Both the position numbers and the translations under genes were made by a program. A stretch of 10,873 bases of DNA. It comes from Bacillota bacterium (GTDB taxonomy: Bacteria; Bacillota_A; Clostridia; Acetivibrionales; DUMB01). The notes under the pieces are model-generated. The model saw only the letters and a program-made list of their open reading frames with translations, was not told the DNA's origin and ran no database searches. The first letter of the stretch is position 1. The number at the start of each line of letters is the position of its first letter. Location of the stretch: positions 1 to 10,873 of the forward strand of contig JAMOAC010000036.1 of the NCBI GenBank assembly GCA_023621975.1. Reading direction: 5' to 3'. Shown here piece after piece: positions 1 through 7,900 of this stretch.

Positions 1-33
1 AATTTTTCAACAATATTAGTTAAAAGCGTTTAT

Positions 34-63
34 TTGATAAAAACAGGTGAGCACAAATATAAC
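34..63 (+). promoter_or_regulatory. Putative sigma-A promoter for gltBD
   Basis: A TTGATA box (34-39) is followed after 18 bases by TATAAC (58-63), a reasonable -35/-10 pair for a vegetative promoter. Transcription would begin near position 70, just before the first possible hairpin of the gltB leader, so the entire antiterminator/terminator region would lie in the transcript. The spacer is one base longer than ideal and the surrounding DNA is AT-rich, so chance resemblance is possible. Confidence 0.45.
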
Positions 64-74
64 ATCATAATAAC

Positions 75-136
75 TTAGCATACGGCTGAGCTGAATTGTT
101 TAAAAGTAAATTAAAGACGTACTCAATGGAGAGTAT
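75..136 (+). promoter_or_regulatory. Candidate ANTAR-type antiterminator leader (P1 + P2 hairpins) of gltBD
   Basis: P2 is clear: GTACTC (119-124) pairs with GAGTAT (131-136), six pairs including one G-U, closing a hexaloop AATGGA (125-130) with A at loop position 1 and G at position 4. A weaker P1 can be drawn upstream: TTAGC (75-79) pairs with GCTGA (90-94), then an A-A mismatch and a T-G pair, closing the hexaloop ACGGCT (82-87), also A1/G4. A competing fold of the same bases (74-90) gives six pairs and a five-base loop, so P1 is uncertain. ANTAR-domain regulators are known to bind paired hairpins with A1/G4 hexaloops, where P2 overlaps a terminator. Forming P2 here uses bases 119-136 and so prevents the terminator at 113-164. 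The assignment to ANTAR is inference from this architecture. Confidence 0.65.
112..136 (+). repeat. 25-base direct repeat, copy 1 (leader of gltB)
   Basis: Bases 112-136 are identical to 6608-6632 upstream of asnA. The block covers the 5' arm of the terminator and the entire P2 hairpin. After it, nine to ten loop bases differ, and then the 3' terminator arm (143-164 against 6638-6659) is again the same apart from one base. Similarity does not extend convincingly outside this unit, so it looks like a conserved regulatory module and not a recent segmental duplication. Confidence 0.9.
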
Positions 137-164
137 AAGTGTTCTTCATGAGTACGTCTTTTTT
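113..164 (+). terminator. Intrinsic terminator/attenuator in the gltB leader
   Basis: A 13-base arm (113-125, AAAGACGTACTCA) pairs perfectly with 149-161 (TGAGTACGTCTTT). After one bulged A the stem continues with TGGAGA (127-132) against TCTTCA (143-148), leaving a ten-base loop, and a T-tract runs to 164. It lies between the putative promoter and gltB, which fits an attenuator. Its 5' half overlaps the P2 hairpin, so the two folds exclude each other. It could additionally or instead end transcription of an unseen upstream gene. Confidence 0.85.
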
Positions 165-252
165 GTTACATGGATTTCATACATTAAATTTTTCAGTTGA
201 ACTGCCACCATACAGCCTACTGGCAAACAAAAATCTATGAAGATGGGAATGA

Positions 253-3200
253 GTGAGTATGAGAAATAACAATTTACCGGTTAAACAGGGACTTTATGAT
301 CCAGCTTTTGAACATGATGCATGTGGAATAGGACTTGTAGCAGACATAAAAGGAAGAAAATCACACAGGATTGTCACCCAGGCTCTTGAGGTCCTTTTGA
401 ACCTGGACCACAGGGGAGGTATCGGAAGTGAGGAAAACACCGGAGACGGTGCAGGAATTCTTATTCAGATAAGCGACGATTATTTCAGACAGGTATGTGA
501 AGATAAAAATATTATACTTCCTGATGCGGGACAATATGGCATCGGGATGGTTTTCCTTCCAGTTGATGCTGATTTGAGAAGAAGTTGTGAAAAGCACTTC
601 GAAAAAATTGTCCGGGAGGAAGGACAGGAATTTATATGCTGGCGCACAGTGCCTGTAAACAATTCATCCCTGGGCGCAACAGCAGTATCCTGCCAGCCTT
701 TTATCCGCCAGGCATTTATTGCGCGTGGTGCTCAGACCAATGAGGGAATGGATTTTGAAAGAAAGCTGTATATTATCCGAAAAAGGGCGGAAAGGGAAAT
801 AAGGCCCCGGGCTGATGGAAGTTACAGCAACATTTATTTTGCAAGTTTGTCGCATAAGACCATTGTGTACAAAGGAATGCTTCAGGCAGCCCAGTTACCT
901 GAGTTTTATCCTGAACTGCTTGATGAACGGATGAAGAGCGCTATCGCACTTGTTCATTCAAGATTCAGTACCAACACTTTCCCAAGCTGGGAAAGGGCAC
1001 ACCCCAACCGCTATATTGTGCATAACGGAGAGATTAACACCCTTAGGGGCAATGTAAACTGGATGCGTGCAAGGCAGGCAATGTTTTCATCAGGCGTATT
1101 CGGCAAAGAACTTGAAAAAGTCTTGCCGGTTATCGATGAAAACGGCAGCGATTCTGCCATGATGGACAATTGCCTTGAATTTCTGTACCATTCCGGTTAT
1201 TCACTTCCCCATGCCATTATGATGATGATTCCAGAACCTTGGTCCGGCCATGAAAGCATGGATGAACAGAAAAAAGCTTTTTATCAGTATCATAGCTGCC
1301 TGATGGAGCCCTGGGACGGGCCTGCGGCTATTGCATTTACCGATGGGAATCAGGTCGGCGCCGTGCTGGACAGAAACGGACTTAGGCCGTCCCGCTATTA
1401 TATTACCGCGGATGGTTTGGTCATTCTTGCTTCCGAAGTAGGTGTACTGGATATAAATCCCCAGAACGTTGTTAAAAAGGGTAGGCTTCAGCCAGGCAGG
1501 ATGTTCCTGGTTGATACGGTTAAGGGATGTATCATTGAAGATGAAGAGATCAAGCGAAAAATTGCAGAAGGCCGTCCGTACAGGGAATGGCTGGATAAGT
1601 ACATGACCGGGACTGAGGATCTGAAAGGAAGCGTGCAGGAGGAGAATTCTGTGCCGAAAGACCTGGTTGCCATGCAGAGAATATTCGGCTACACATACGA
1701 AGATTTATCCATTATATTGGAATCCATGGCTGCAAAAGGTGAAGAACCTGTTGGTTCCATGGGGAATGATACTCCTCTGGCAGTGCTGTCGCCGAGGCCT
1801 CAGCTCCTTTACAACTACTTTAAACAGCTGTTTGCACAGGTGACCAACCCACCGATTGATGCAATAAGGGAATCAATTGTCGTGTCTACCGAAACCCTTA
1901 TCGGATCGGAATGCAACCTGTTGGAGCCTGTTCCTGAGGCATGCAGGCGGATAAGGCTGGAGCATCCCGTTATTGACAATACGAAATTGAGTTTCCTGGA
2001 GAATATAAGGCAGGAAGGTTTCAAGGCAGAGGTTCTGAAAATTCTTTATAAAGTAAGTGATGGCGGTCCTGGCCTGGAAGAGGCCATGGAAGACCTTTGC
2101 CGGAAAGCGGAGCTGGCAATTGTAAACGGGGCAAACATACTGATTCTGAGTGACAGGGAGCCTGACAGGGAATATGCTCCAATTCCGGCTTTGCTGGCAG
2201 TATCAGGCCTTCATCATTACCTCATAGAAAGAGGGCTTCGCATCAGGACCAGTATAGTGGTTTCTTCAGCTGAACCCAGAGAAGTACACCACTTTGCACT
2301 CTTAATAGGCTATGGCGCTGATGCCGTCAATCCATATCTTGCATTTGAATCCATAAAGGATATGATTGACAGAGGCTTATTGAAAGGCCTGGATTACTCA
2401 TTGGCCGAGAAGAATTATATCAAGGCGGTTGTTAAAGGATTGGTCAAGGTTATTTCCAAGATGGGGATATCCACCATTCAAAGCTACAGGGGAGCGCAGA
2501 TATTCGAAGCAGTCGGAATAAGCAGTGATGTAATTCAAAAGTACTTTGCCGGAACACCGTCGAGAATTGAAGGAATGGACATCAGTAAAATAGCCCGTGA
2601 AGTTGAACTGAGGCATAAAGCCGCTTTTAATGCAGCTGACCGCGGTGATAAGGCTCTGGATTCCGGAGGATTGTATAAATGGAGAAAGGAAGGGGAACAG
2701 CACCTTTATAACCCCGAAACCATTTACAAGCTTCAACAGGCCTGCAGAACCGGGAACTATGGAATATACAAAGAGTACGCAGAAGCAATCAATGGCCGCC
2801 CGGAAAGGGTATTCACCATTCGCGGGCTGATGAAATTCAGAAGGATTAACAAGCCTGTGAGCATTGACGAAGTGGAGCCGGTGGAATCCATTATCAGGCG
2901 CTTTAAAACCGGAGCAATGTCTTTCGGGTCTATCAGCAAGGAAGCTCACGAGGCACTGGCAATTGCAATGAACCGTATAGGAGGAATGAGCAATACCGGA
3001 GAAGGCGGAGAGGATCCAAAAAGATTCAGGCCGGATCCAAACGGAGATTCCCGGTGCAGTGCCATTAAGCAGGTGGCCTCGGCACGCTTTGGTGTAACAA
3101 GCGAATACCTTATAAATGCAAGGGAACTGCAGATAAAGATTGCTCAAGGGGCAAAACCGGGAGAAGGAGGACAGCTGCCGGGTGAAAAGGTATATCCGTG

Positions 3201-4857
3201 GATTGCCAGGGTAAGGCATTCAACACCGGGAGTGAGTTTGATTTCGCCGCCGCCCCATCATGATATTTATTCCATCGAGGACCTGGCTGAACTTATTTAT
3301 GATCTGAAAAATGCAAACAGCAATGCGAGAGTCAGTGTAAAGCTGGTATCGGAGGCCGGCGTCGGAACGGTTGCGGCTGGTGTCGCCAAAGCCGGTGCCA
3401 ATGTTGTTGTAATCAGCGGTCATGATGGAGGTACGGGTGCATCACCCCGCACAAGCATAATGCATGCAGGTCTTCCATGGGAGCTTGGAGTTGCTGAGAC
3501 CCACCAGACTTTGCTGCTCAATAATCTCAGGAGCAGAATTGTAGTGGAAACAGACGGAAAACTGATGACCGGGCGGGACGTGGTTATTGCCGCTCTCCTG
3601 GGAGCCGAAGAGTTTGCTTTCGCAACAGCTCCGCTGGTTGCACTGGGTTGTGTAATGATGCGCGTTTGCCATATGGATACGTGCCCGGTGGGAATAGCAA
3701 CTCAGAATCCTGAGCTCAGGAAGAACTTTTCCGGTGACCCGCAATACGTGGTAAATCTCATGAAATTCATTGCACAGGATGTCAGGGAGATTATGGCGGA
3801 ACTGGGTTTCAGGAGGATTGACGAAATGGTGGGAAGAACGGATGTGCTCGCCCTGGATGAAGAAAAACTGAATTGGAAGACGGAAGGATTGGATCTTCAC
3901 AGCATTATGTACCAACCGGATGTTCCACAGGAGACAGGCCGTTTCTGCAGCGTTATCCGGAAACCTCAGCTGGAAAAAACACTGGATCGCAGAATTCTGC
4001 TTCCAATTTGCAGGCCTGCTCTGGAACACGGAAGGAAAGTACGTGCAAGGCTGCTTATAAAGAATACAGACAGGGCAGCAGGAACCTTGCTGGGAAGCGA
4101 AATCACAAAGATTTACGGAGCAGATGGCCTGCCTGAAGACACAATTCACATTTATTTCAGAGGATCTGCAGGCCAGAGCTTTGGCGCTTTTATTCCTAAA
4201 GGAGTAACTATGGAGCTCGAAGGGGATGCAAATGACTATATCGGGAAAGGGCTATCGGGAGGAAAAATCATTGTATATCCTCCAAAAGAAGCGATGTTTA
4301 TACCCGAGGAGAATATAACAATAGGTAATGTGGCATTTTATGGCGCAACCAGCGGTGAAGCCTATATAAGAGGCGGAGCAGGAGAGAGGTTCTGCGTAAG
4401 GAACAGCGGCCTGAAAGCTGTTGTTGAAGCTGTCGGAGACCATGGCTGTGAATATATGACAGGCGGAAGGGTTGTGGTCCTTGGGCCAACCGGGCGAAAC
4501 TTTGCCGCAGGCATGTCAGGCGGAATCGCCTATGTATTGGATGAAACGGGTGATTTCAGAAAAAGATGCAATACGGAAATGGTGTTGCTGGAAAGGCTGG
4601 AAGACGATGAAGAGATCAAAGAAGTGAGAAACATGATAGTAAAGCATGCAGGTTACACAAACAGCAGCGTTGCCTGGAGAGTATTGTCATGCTGGGATTA
4701 TATGGTATCCAGGTTTGTGAAGGTAATGCCTAAAGATTATAAGAGAATACTTGATTTAAAAAAGAATATGAAGAACAGGGGTATGGCAGAAGAAAATGCC
4801 GTCATGGCAATTATTAAAAGAAATAAGAATGACAAGACCCTTATTGCCAGCAATTGA
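253..4857 (+). CDS. gltB: Glutamate synthase (NADPH) large subunit, GltB/GOGAT alpha
   Basis: GltB hydrolyses glutamine and channels the ammonia to 2-oxoglutarate, making glutamate with electrons supplied by GltD. The 1534-residue length is normal. The N-terminal class II glutaminase domain (about 24-430) begins at Cys24 in DACGIGLVA. By analogy with the family a roughly 23-residue propeptide is cleaved to expose this nucleophile. A central domain follows (about 470-775). The FMN-binding synthase domain (about 830-1200) shows [15 protein letters not shown] near 887, [12 protein letters not shown] near 970 and [14 protein letters not shown] at 1056. Cys1133, Cys1139 and Cys1144 have the CX5CX4C spacing of the 3Fe-4S cluster. 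The C-terminal GXGXG beta-helix (about 1290-1500) contains [13 protein letters not shown]. The start is uncertain: GTG at 253 or ATG at 259, two codons later. The weak purine stretch GATGGGA (242-248) suits ATG 259 about as well. gltD follows after 27 bases. Confidence 0.98.
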   Translation: MSMRNNNLPVKQGLYDPAFEHDACGIGLVADIKGRKSHRIVTQALEVLLNLDHRGGIGSEENTGDGAGILIQISDDYFRQVCEDKNIILPDAGQYGIGMVFLPVDADLRRSCEKHFEKIVREEGQEFICWRTVPVNNSSLGATAVSCQPFIRQAFIARGAQTNEGMDFERKLYIIRKRAEREIRPRADGSYSNIYFASLSHKTIVYKGMLQAAQLPEFYPELLDERMKSAIALVHSRFSTNTFPSWERAHPNRYIVHNGEINTLRGNVNWMRARQAMFSSGVFGKELEKVLPVIDENGSDSAMMDNCLEFLYHSGYSLPHAIMMMIPEPWSGHESMDEQKKAFYQYHSCLMEPWDGPAAIAFTDGNQVGAVLDRNGLRPSRYYITADGLVILASEVGVLDINPQNVVKKGRLQPGRMFLVDTVKGCIIEDEEIKRKIAEGRPYREWLDKYMTGTEDLKGSVQEENSVPKDLVAMQRIFGYTYEDLSIILESMAAKGEEPVGSMGNDTPLAVLSPRPQLLYNYFKQLFAQVTNPPIDAIRESIVVSTETLIGSECNLLEPVPEACRRIRLEHPVIDNTKLSFLENIRQEGFKAEVLKILYKVSDGGPGLEEAMEDLCRKAELAIVNGANILILSDREPDREYAPIPALLAVSGLHHYLIERGLRIRTSIVVSSAEPREVHHFALLIGYGADAVNPYLAFESIKDMIDRGLLKGLDYSLAEKNYIKAVVKGLVKVISKMGISTIQSYRGAQIFEAVGISSDVIQKYFAGTPSRIEGMDISKIAREVELRHKAAFNAADRGDKALDSGGLYKWRKEGEQHLYNPETIYKLQQACRTGNYGIYKEYAEAINGRPERVFTIRGLMKFRRINKPVSIDEVEPVESIIRRFKTGAMSFGSISKEAHEALAIAMNRIGGMSNTGEGGEDPKRFRPDPNGDSRCSAIKQVASARFGVTSEYLINARELQIKIAQGAKPGEGGQLPGEKVYPWIARVRHSTPGVSLISPPPHHDIYSIEDLAELIYDLKNANSNARVSVKLVSEAGVGTVAAGVAKAGANVVVISGHDGGTGASPRTSIMHAGLPWELGVAETHQTLLLNNLRSRIVVETDGKLMTGRDVVIAALLGAEEFAFATAPLVALGCVMMRVCHMDTCPVGIATQNPELRKNFSGDPQYVVNLMKFIAQDVREIMAELGFRRIDEMVGRTDVLALDEEKLNWKTEGLDLHSIMYQPDVPQETGRFCSVIRKPQLEKTLDRRILLPICRPALEHGRKVRARLLIKNTDRAAGTLLGSEITKIYGADGLPEDTIHIYFRGSAGQSFGAFIPKGVTMELEGDANDYIGKGLSGGKIIVYPPKEAMFIPEENITIGNVAFYGATSGEAYIRGGAGERFCVRNSGLKAVVEAVGDHGCEYMTGGRVVVLGPTGRNFAAGMSGGIAYVLDETGDFRKRCNTEMVLLERLEDDEEIKEVRNMIVKHAGYTNSSVAWRVLSCWDYMVSRFVKVMPKDYKRILDLKKNMKNRGMAEENAVMAIIKRNKNDKTLIASN

Positions 4858-4884
4858 TGTGAAAGTGAAATGGGGTGACTTAAA

Positions 4885-6360
4885 ATGGGTAAACCGACAG
4901 GATTCATGGAATATGAACGTGAAGTGCCTTCCTCAAGAAATCCTATTGAGAGGATTCGCGACTGGAAGGAGTTAAGCAATACCTTTTCCGAAGAAAAACT
5001 GAGGGAACAGGGAGCCCGCTGCATGAACTGCGGCACTCCTTTCTGCCATACCGGCCAGATAATAGGCGGAGCGGTCGTAGGATGCCCACTGAATAACCTG
5101 ATACCGGAATGGAATGACCTGGTGTACAGGGGATTGTGGAAAGAGGCACTTTTGCGACTATTGAAGACCAATAATTTTCCGGAATTTACAGGACGGGTTT
5201 GTCCTGCACTGTGCGAGGGCTCCTGTACCGTATCGCTTAATAAAAAGGCTGTTGCCATTAAGAGTATTGAGCTTACCATTATCGAAAAAGCCTTTGAAAA
5301 CGGGTGGATTAATCCAAGGATTCCTGCACGGAGGACTGGAAGAACAGTGGCGATAGTGGGCTCGGGGCCGGCAGGGCTGGCTTGCGCTGACGAACTGAAC
5401 CAGGCAGGACATAAAGTAACGGTATATGAAAAGGCGGATCGCCCAGGCGGATTACTGATGTATGGAATCCCAAACATGAAACTTGATAAGAGCAAGGTTT
5501 TGCGGCGCATTGACATGATGAAAGAAGAAGGAATTGAATTTATCACAAATACCGAGGTGGGCAAAGATATATCTGCCGGTGAACTGTTAAAGAGTTATGA
5601 TGCCGTTGTCCTGTGCGCAGGTGCGAGAAAACCAAGAAACCTGGAGGTGGAAGGGCGTAACCTGAAGGGAATATACTATGCAGTGGACTTTCTGACACAA
5701 ACCACCCGCAGTTTGCTTGACTCCAATTTGACGGACGGAAGGTTTATTTCTGCCAGGGATAAGGATGTGGTTATAATAGGGGGTGGGGACACTGGAACGG
5801 ACTGTGTTGCCACTTCCATAAGACATGGATGCAGGAGTGTAATCCAGCTTGAAATTATGCCTAAGCCACTCCTGAACAGGGGGCCTGATAATCCGTGGCC
5901 GCAATGGCCAAAGGTATATTTGATGGATTATGGCCAACAGGAAGCTGCGGCTGTTTTCGGAGAAGATCCGAGAAAATACTGTGTAACCGCGAAAGAATTT
6001 ATAGGTGATGCCCACGGAAATGTAAAAGAGGTTGTGACGGCTGAGATTGAATGGATTAAAGACAGCAATGGCCGTTTTGTTCCGAAAGAGGTGCCGGGAA
6101 GCCGCAAAATTATTCCGGCCCAACTTGTACTGCTTGCCATGGGATTTCTGGGGCCGGAGGATGAACTGCTTCAGCAGCTTGGCATCGAAAGGGATGAACG
6201 GTCCAATGTTAAGACAAAGCCGGGGAAATATGCTACGAATATTCAGGGAGTTTTTACAGCAGGTGATATGCACAGGGGACAAAGTCTCGTAGTATGGGCC
6301 ATCAAAGAAGGCAGGGAAGCAGCAAAGGAATGCCACGAATATCTGATGGCAAAGGCTTGA
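4885..6360 (+). CDS. gltD: Glutamate synthase (NADPH) small subunit, GltD/GOGAT beta
   Basis: GltD takes electrons from NADPH onto FAD and passes them through iron-sulfur clusters to GltB. At 491 residues it has the usual length. The N-terminal cluster region contains Cys46, Cys49, Cys54 and Cys67 (CMNCGTPFC...GCPLNN) and then Cys106, Cys110 and Cys114 (CPALCEGSC), the cysteine-rich pattern of the family. The FAD-binding Rossmann motif GSGPAGLA starts at residue 159 and is followed by YEKADRPGGLLMYGIP. A second nucleotide site GGGDTGTDC starts at 299 and would hold NADPH. The C-terminal TAGDMHRGQSLVVWAIKEGR closes the FAD domain. The start ATG is preceded by GGGGTGA (4872-4878) six bases upstream. 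It lies 27 bases after gltB with no terminator between, so the two are one operon. Related domains occur in NfnB and PreT-type proteins, but adjacency to gltB settles the call. Confidence 0.97.
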   Translation: MGKPTGFMEYEREVPSSRNPIERIRDWKELSNTFSEEKLREQGARCMNCGTPFCHTGQIIGGAVVGCPLNNLIPEWNDLVYRGLWKEALLRLLKTNNFPEFTGRVCPALCEGSCTVSLNKKAVAIKSIELTIIEKAFENGWINPRIPARRTGRTVAIVGSGPAGLACADELNQAGHKVTVYEKADRPGGLLMYGIPNMKLDKSKVLRRIDMMKEEGIEFITNTEVGKDISAGELLKSYDAVVLCAGARKPRNLEVEGRNLKGIYYAVDFLTQTTRSLLDSNLTDGRFISARDKDVVIIGGGDTGTDCVATSIRHGCRSVIQLEIMPKPLLNRGPDNPWPQWPKVYLMDYGQQEAAAVFGEDPRKYCVTAKEFIGDAHGNVKEVVTAEIEWIKDSNGRFVPKEVPGSRKIIPAQLVLLAMGFLGPEDELLQQLGIERDERSNVKTKPGKYATNIQGVFTAGDMHRGQSLVVWAIKEGREAAKECHEYLMAKA

Positions 6361-6412
6361 TCCGCATGGGTAATGGCATTTTGGCAATGATTTTATATAA
6401 AACCGAATAGCT

Positions 6413-6448
6413 TTTGCAAGAAAAAATAAATAAAATTGCAAATTTTTT
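6413..6448 (+). terminator. Possible weak terminator after gltD
   Basis: TTTGCAA (6413-6419) can pair with TTGCAAA (6436-6442), and six T residues follow (6443-6448). The stem has only seven mostly A-T pairs and the 16-base A-rich loop is large, so it would be an inefficient terminator. No better candidate appears between gltD and the asnA promoter, so read-through from gltBD towards asnA is possible and would meet the attenuator at 6609-6659. Confidence 0.3.
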
Positions 6449-6458
6449 AAAAAAATTA

Positions 6459-6487
6459 TTGACTGGAAGAAAAGTGTATGTTAATAT
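6459..6487 (+). promoter_or_regulatory. Sigma-A promoter upstream of asnA
   Basis: TTGACT (6459-6464) and TAATAT (6482-6487) are separated by exactly 17 bases, each one mismatch from the vegetative consensus. An A/T-rich stretch just upstream (6441-6460) could act as an UP element. Transcription would start near 6494 and give a leader of about 300 bases before asnA that contains the repeated antiterminator/terminator module. Confidence 0.75.
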
Positions 6488-6502
6488 TTGAATATAAATT
6501 AA

Positions 6503-6531
6503 TTGACGGATCAAAAAAATTATATTAAATA
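6503..6531 (+). promoter_or_regulatory. Possible second tandem promoter upstream of asnA
   Basis: TTGACG (6503-6508) is followed after 17 bases by TAAATA (6526-6531). The -35 box is good and the -10 box is weaker. If used, transcription would start near 6537, still ahead of the candidate P1 hairpin at 6565, so both promoters would feed the same leader. The surrounding DNA is very A/T-rich, which makes chance -10 matches common. Confidence 0.4.
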
Positions 6532-6564
6532 AATAGAAAAACAGTAATATGAAATTGAAAAAGC

Positions 6565-6632
6565 ATGTAAAACAGGCTTATATAGAATAATTCAGGGACA
6601 GTTAAAATAAAGACGTACTCAATGGAGAGTAT
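6565..6632 (+). promoter_or_regulatory. Candidate ANTAR-type antiterminator leader (P1 + P2 hairpins) of asnA
   Basis: P2 is the same as in the gltB leader: GTACTC (6615-6620) pairs with GAGTAT (6627-6632) around the hexaloop AATGGA (6621-6626), A1/G4. A weaker P1 candidate upstream pairs ATGT (6565-6568) and AA (6570-6571) with TTATAT (6578-6583) around ACAGGC (6572-6577), also A1/G4, with A6569 bulged. Competing folds exist here (for example AAGC 6561-6564 with GCTT 6576-6579), so P1 is tentative. P2 occupies the 5' arm of the terminator at 6609-6659 and would block it. The likely effect is that a nitrogen-responsive ANTAR protein allows transcription into asnA and the genes behind it. The protein and its signal are not visible here. 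Confidence 0.62.
6608..6632 (+). repeat. 25-base direct repeat, copy 2 (leader of asnA)
   Basis: These bases are identical to 112-136 in the gltB leader, about 6.5 kb upstream, and comprise the 5' arm of the terminator plus the complete P2 hairpin. The flanks differ, which supports selection on the RNA element itself. Confidence 0.9.
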
Positions 6633-6659
6633 TGTAATCTTCATGGGTACGTCTTTTTT
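6609..6659 (+). terminator. Intrinsic terminator/attenuator in the asnA leader
   Basis: AAAGACGTACTCA (6609-6621) pairs with TGGGTACGTCTTT (6644-6656), with one T-G wobble replacing the T-A pair of the gltB copy. After a bulged A, TGGAGA (6623-6628) pairs with TCTTCA (6638-6643), leaving a nine-base loop. The T-tract runs to 6659. It stands between the asnA promoter and asnA, so it must be overcome for expression, as expected of an attenuator. Confidence 0.85.
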
Positions 6660-6715
6660 AGTATATTTTCAAATGCCAGTGATACCGACGAGGTAATCCC
6701 TGCAGGTAAGTATGT

Positions 6716-6759
6716 TATGCAAAATGCAACTTTCATTCTGCAAACTTGCAATTTGCATA
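6716..6759 (+). repeat. TGCAA-rich inverted repeat in the asnA 5' UTR
   Basis: The arms 6716-6729 and 6746-6759 pair at 13 of 14 positions, with one A-A mismatch (6724/6751), around a 16-base loop. The motif TGCAA or its complement recurs several times (6718, 6725, 6739, 6747, 6752). No T-tract follows, so it is not a terminator. It ends about 21 bases before the asnA ribosome binding site. It could be an mRNA stem affecting stability or translation, or an operator for a DNA-binding regulator. No matching element stands before gltB. Function unknown. Confidence 0.6.
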
Positions 6760-6793
6760 TCACGTATAAATATAGATTTGGGAGGTTGAAATA

Positions 6794-7813
6794 ATGAGTA
6801 TGAAAGAGAAAGTGCTGTGTCCAAAAGATTATAAGGCTGTTTTGGATATAAGAAAAACGGAGAAAGCGATAAAACAGCTGAAAGACTTTTTTGAAAGTGC
6901 ATTGGCAAAAGAGCTTAACCTTACAAGAGTATCTGCTCCCCTGTTTGTAAGGCCAGAGACGGGGCTGAATGATAACCTTAACGGCGTTGAAAGGCCTGTC
7001 AGTTTCGATGTCAAGGACATGGGAGGAAGCATTGCGGAAGTTGTACATTCCCTCGCAAAATGGAAGAGGATGGCTTTAAAACGTTATGGGTTTAAGCCAG
7101 GTGAGGGTTTGTATACAGACATGAATGCTATACGCAGGGATGAGGAACTGGATAACCTGCATTCAGTTTATGTAGACCAGTGGGACTGGGAGAAAATAAT
7201 CCTGAAAGAAGAAAGGAATGTTGAAACTCTAAAAAACATTGTCAGGTCAATATTCAAAGTATTTAAAGCCACTGAGGAATACATTTGTTCCGAATATCCT
7301 GAACTTGAGAAAACACTGCCGGACGATATTAGCTTTATAACAACGCAGGAACTTGAGGACCTGTATCCTGAACTGTCTCCAAGGCAGAGAGAAGATGCGA
7401 TAGCAAAAGAAAAAGGAGCAGTGTTTGTCATGCAGATAGGAGGACAGCTCAAATCAGGTATCAGGCACGACGGAAGAGCCCCGGACTATGATGACTGGGA
7501 ACTGAACGGAGATATCATATTCTGGTATCCTGTGCTGGAAAAAGCTTTTGAAGTATCTTCAATGGGCATAAGGGTGGATGAAGATTCACTGGTTAAACAG
7601 CTGAAACTGGCAGGATGTGAAGAACGATTGGAATTGCCGTTCCACAGGGATTTGCTGGAAAAGAGGCTGCCTTATACTGTAGGCGGTGGAATCGGACAGT
7701 CACGTATATGCATGTTTTTCCTTAAGAAAGCTCATATTGGAGAAGTACAGGTTTCGGTATGGCCTGATGAAATGATTGAAATATGTGAAAAAGCCAATAT
7801 CACTCTGCTGTGA
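6794..7813 (+). CDS. asnA: Aspartate--ammonia ligase (asparagine synthetase A)
   Basis: AsnA makes asparagine from aspartate, ammonia and ATP, releasing AMP and PPi. It is built on the class II aminoacyl-tRNA synthetase fold and is unrelated to glutamine-dependent AsnB. The 339-residue protein matches the family along its whole length (E. coli AsnA is about 330). Visible conserved blocks are [16 protein letters not shown] near 55, [14 protein letters not shown] near 80-93, [17 protein letters not shown] near 105, [14 protein letters not shown] near 120-133, [18 protein letters not shown] near 225-240, [15 protein letters not shown] near 255 and the C-terminal [28 protein letters not shown] from about 298. 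A strong GGGAGGT (6780-6786) stands seven bases before the ATG. The gene is behind the second ANTAR-like leader and is followed by glnA after 87 bases, consistent with control by nitrogen supply. Confidence 0.97.
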   Translation: MSMKEKVLCPKDYKAVLDIRKTEKAIKQLKDFFESALAKELNLTRVSAPLFVRPETGLNDNLNGVERPVSFDVKDMGGSIAEVVHSLAKWKRMALKRYGFKPGEGLYTDMNAIRRDEELDNLHSVYVDQWDWEKIILKEERNVETLKNIVRSIFKVFKATEEYICSEYPELEKTLPDDISFITTQELEDLYPELSPRQREDAIAKEKGAVFVMQIGGQLKSGIRHDGRAPDYDDWELNGDIIFWYPVLEKAFEVSSMGIRVDEDSLVKQLKLAGCEERLELPFHRDLLEKRLPYTVGGGIGQSRICMFFLKKAHIGEVQVSVWPDEMIEICEKANITLL

Positions 7814-7900
7814 CAGGTGTTATAGATTGTTTGTTACCTGAAGATTCCTGAAAGTTTTATTACCTGGAAATAATGAGTTGTACAGTAAAGGGGGATAATT

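Noticed and set aside
203..225. A TGCCA/TGGCA stem and nearby CAGTTGAACTG dyad in the gltB 5' UTR after the attenuator.
   Set aside because: The stem is five pairs with a 13-base loop and the dyad is short; neither recurs before asnA, so chance is likely.
2398..3219. A 273-codon open frame on the minus strand inside gltB.
   Set aside because: It lies wholly within conserved gltB coding sequence, has no recognisable domain and no independent signals; it is a shadow frame.
4737..5564. A 275-codon minus-strand open frame across the gltB-gltD junction.
   Set aside because: It is antisense to two strongly conserved genes, and its translation shows no known motif.
5587..6441. A 284-codon minus-strand open frame antisense to gltD.
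   Set aside because: It is the complement of conserved gltD coding sequence including the NADPH site; no family resemblance or start signal was seen.
112..6659. The repeated hairpin as a mobile palindromic element, or as a T-box or known metabolite riboswitch.
   Set aside because: Similarity is confined to the hairpin/terminator unit, with no target duplications. No T-box sequence or larger aptamer-like fold was recognised, and both copies sit in 5' leaders of functionally linked genes.
7814..7866. Possible GlnR/TnrA box or small terminator between asnA and glnA (TGTTA...GTTAC and a CAGGT/ACCTG stem).
   Set aside because: The half-sites do not fit TGTNA-N7-TNACA spacing, and the stem has only five to six pairs with no T-tract after it.
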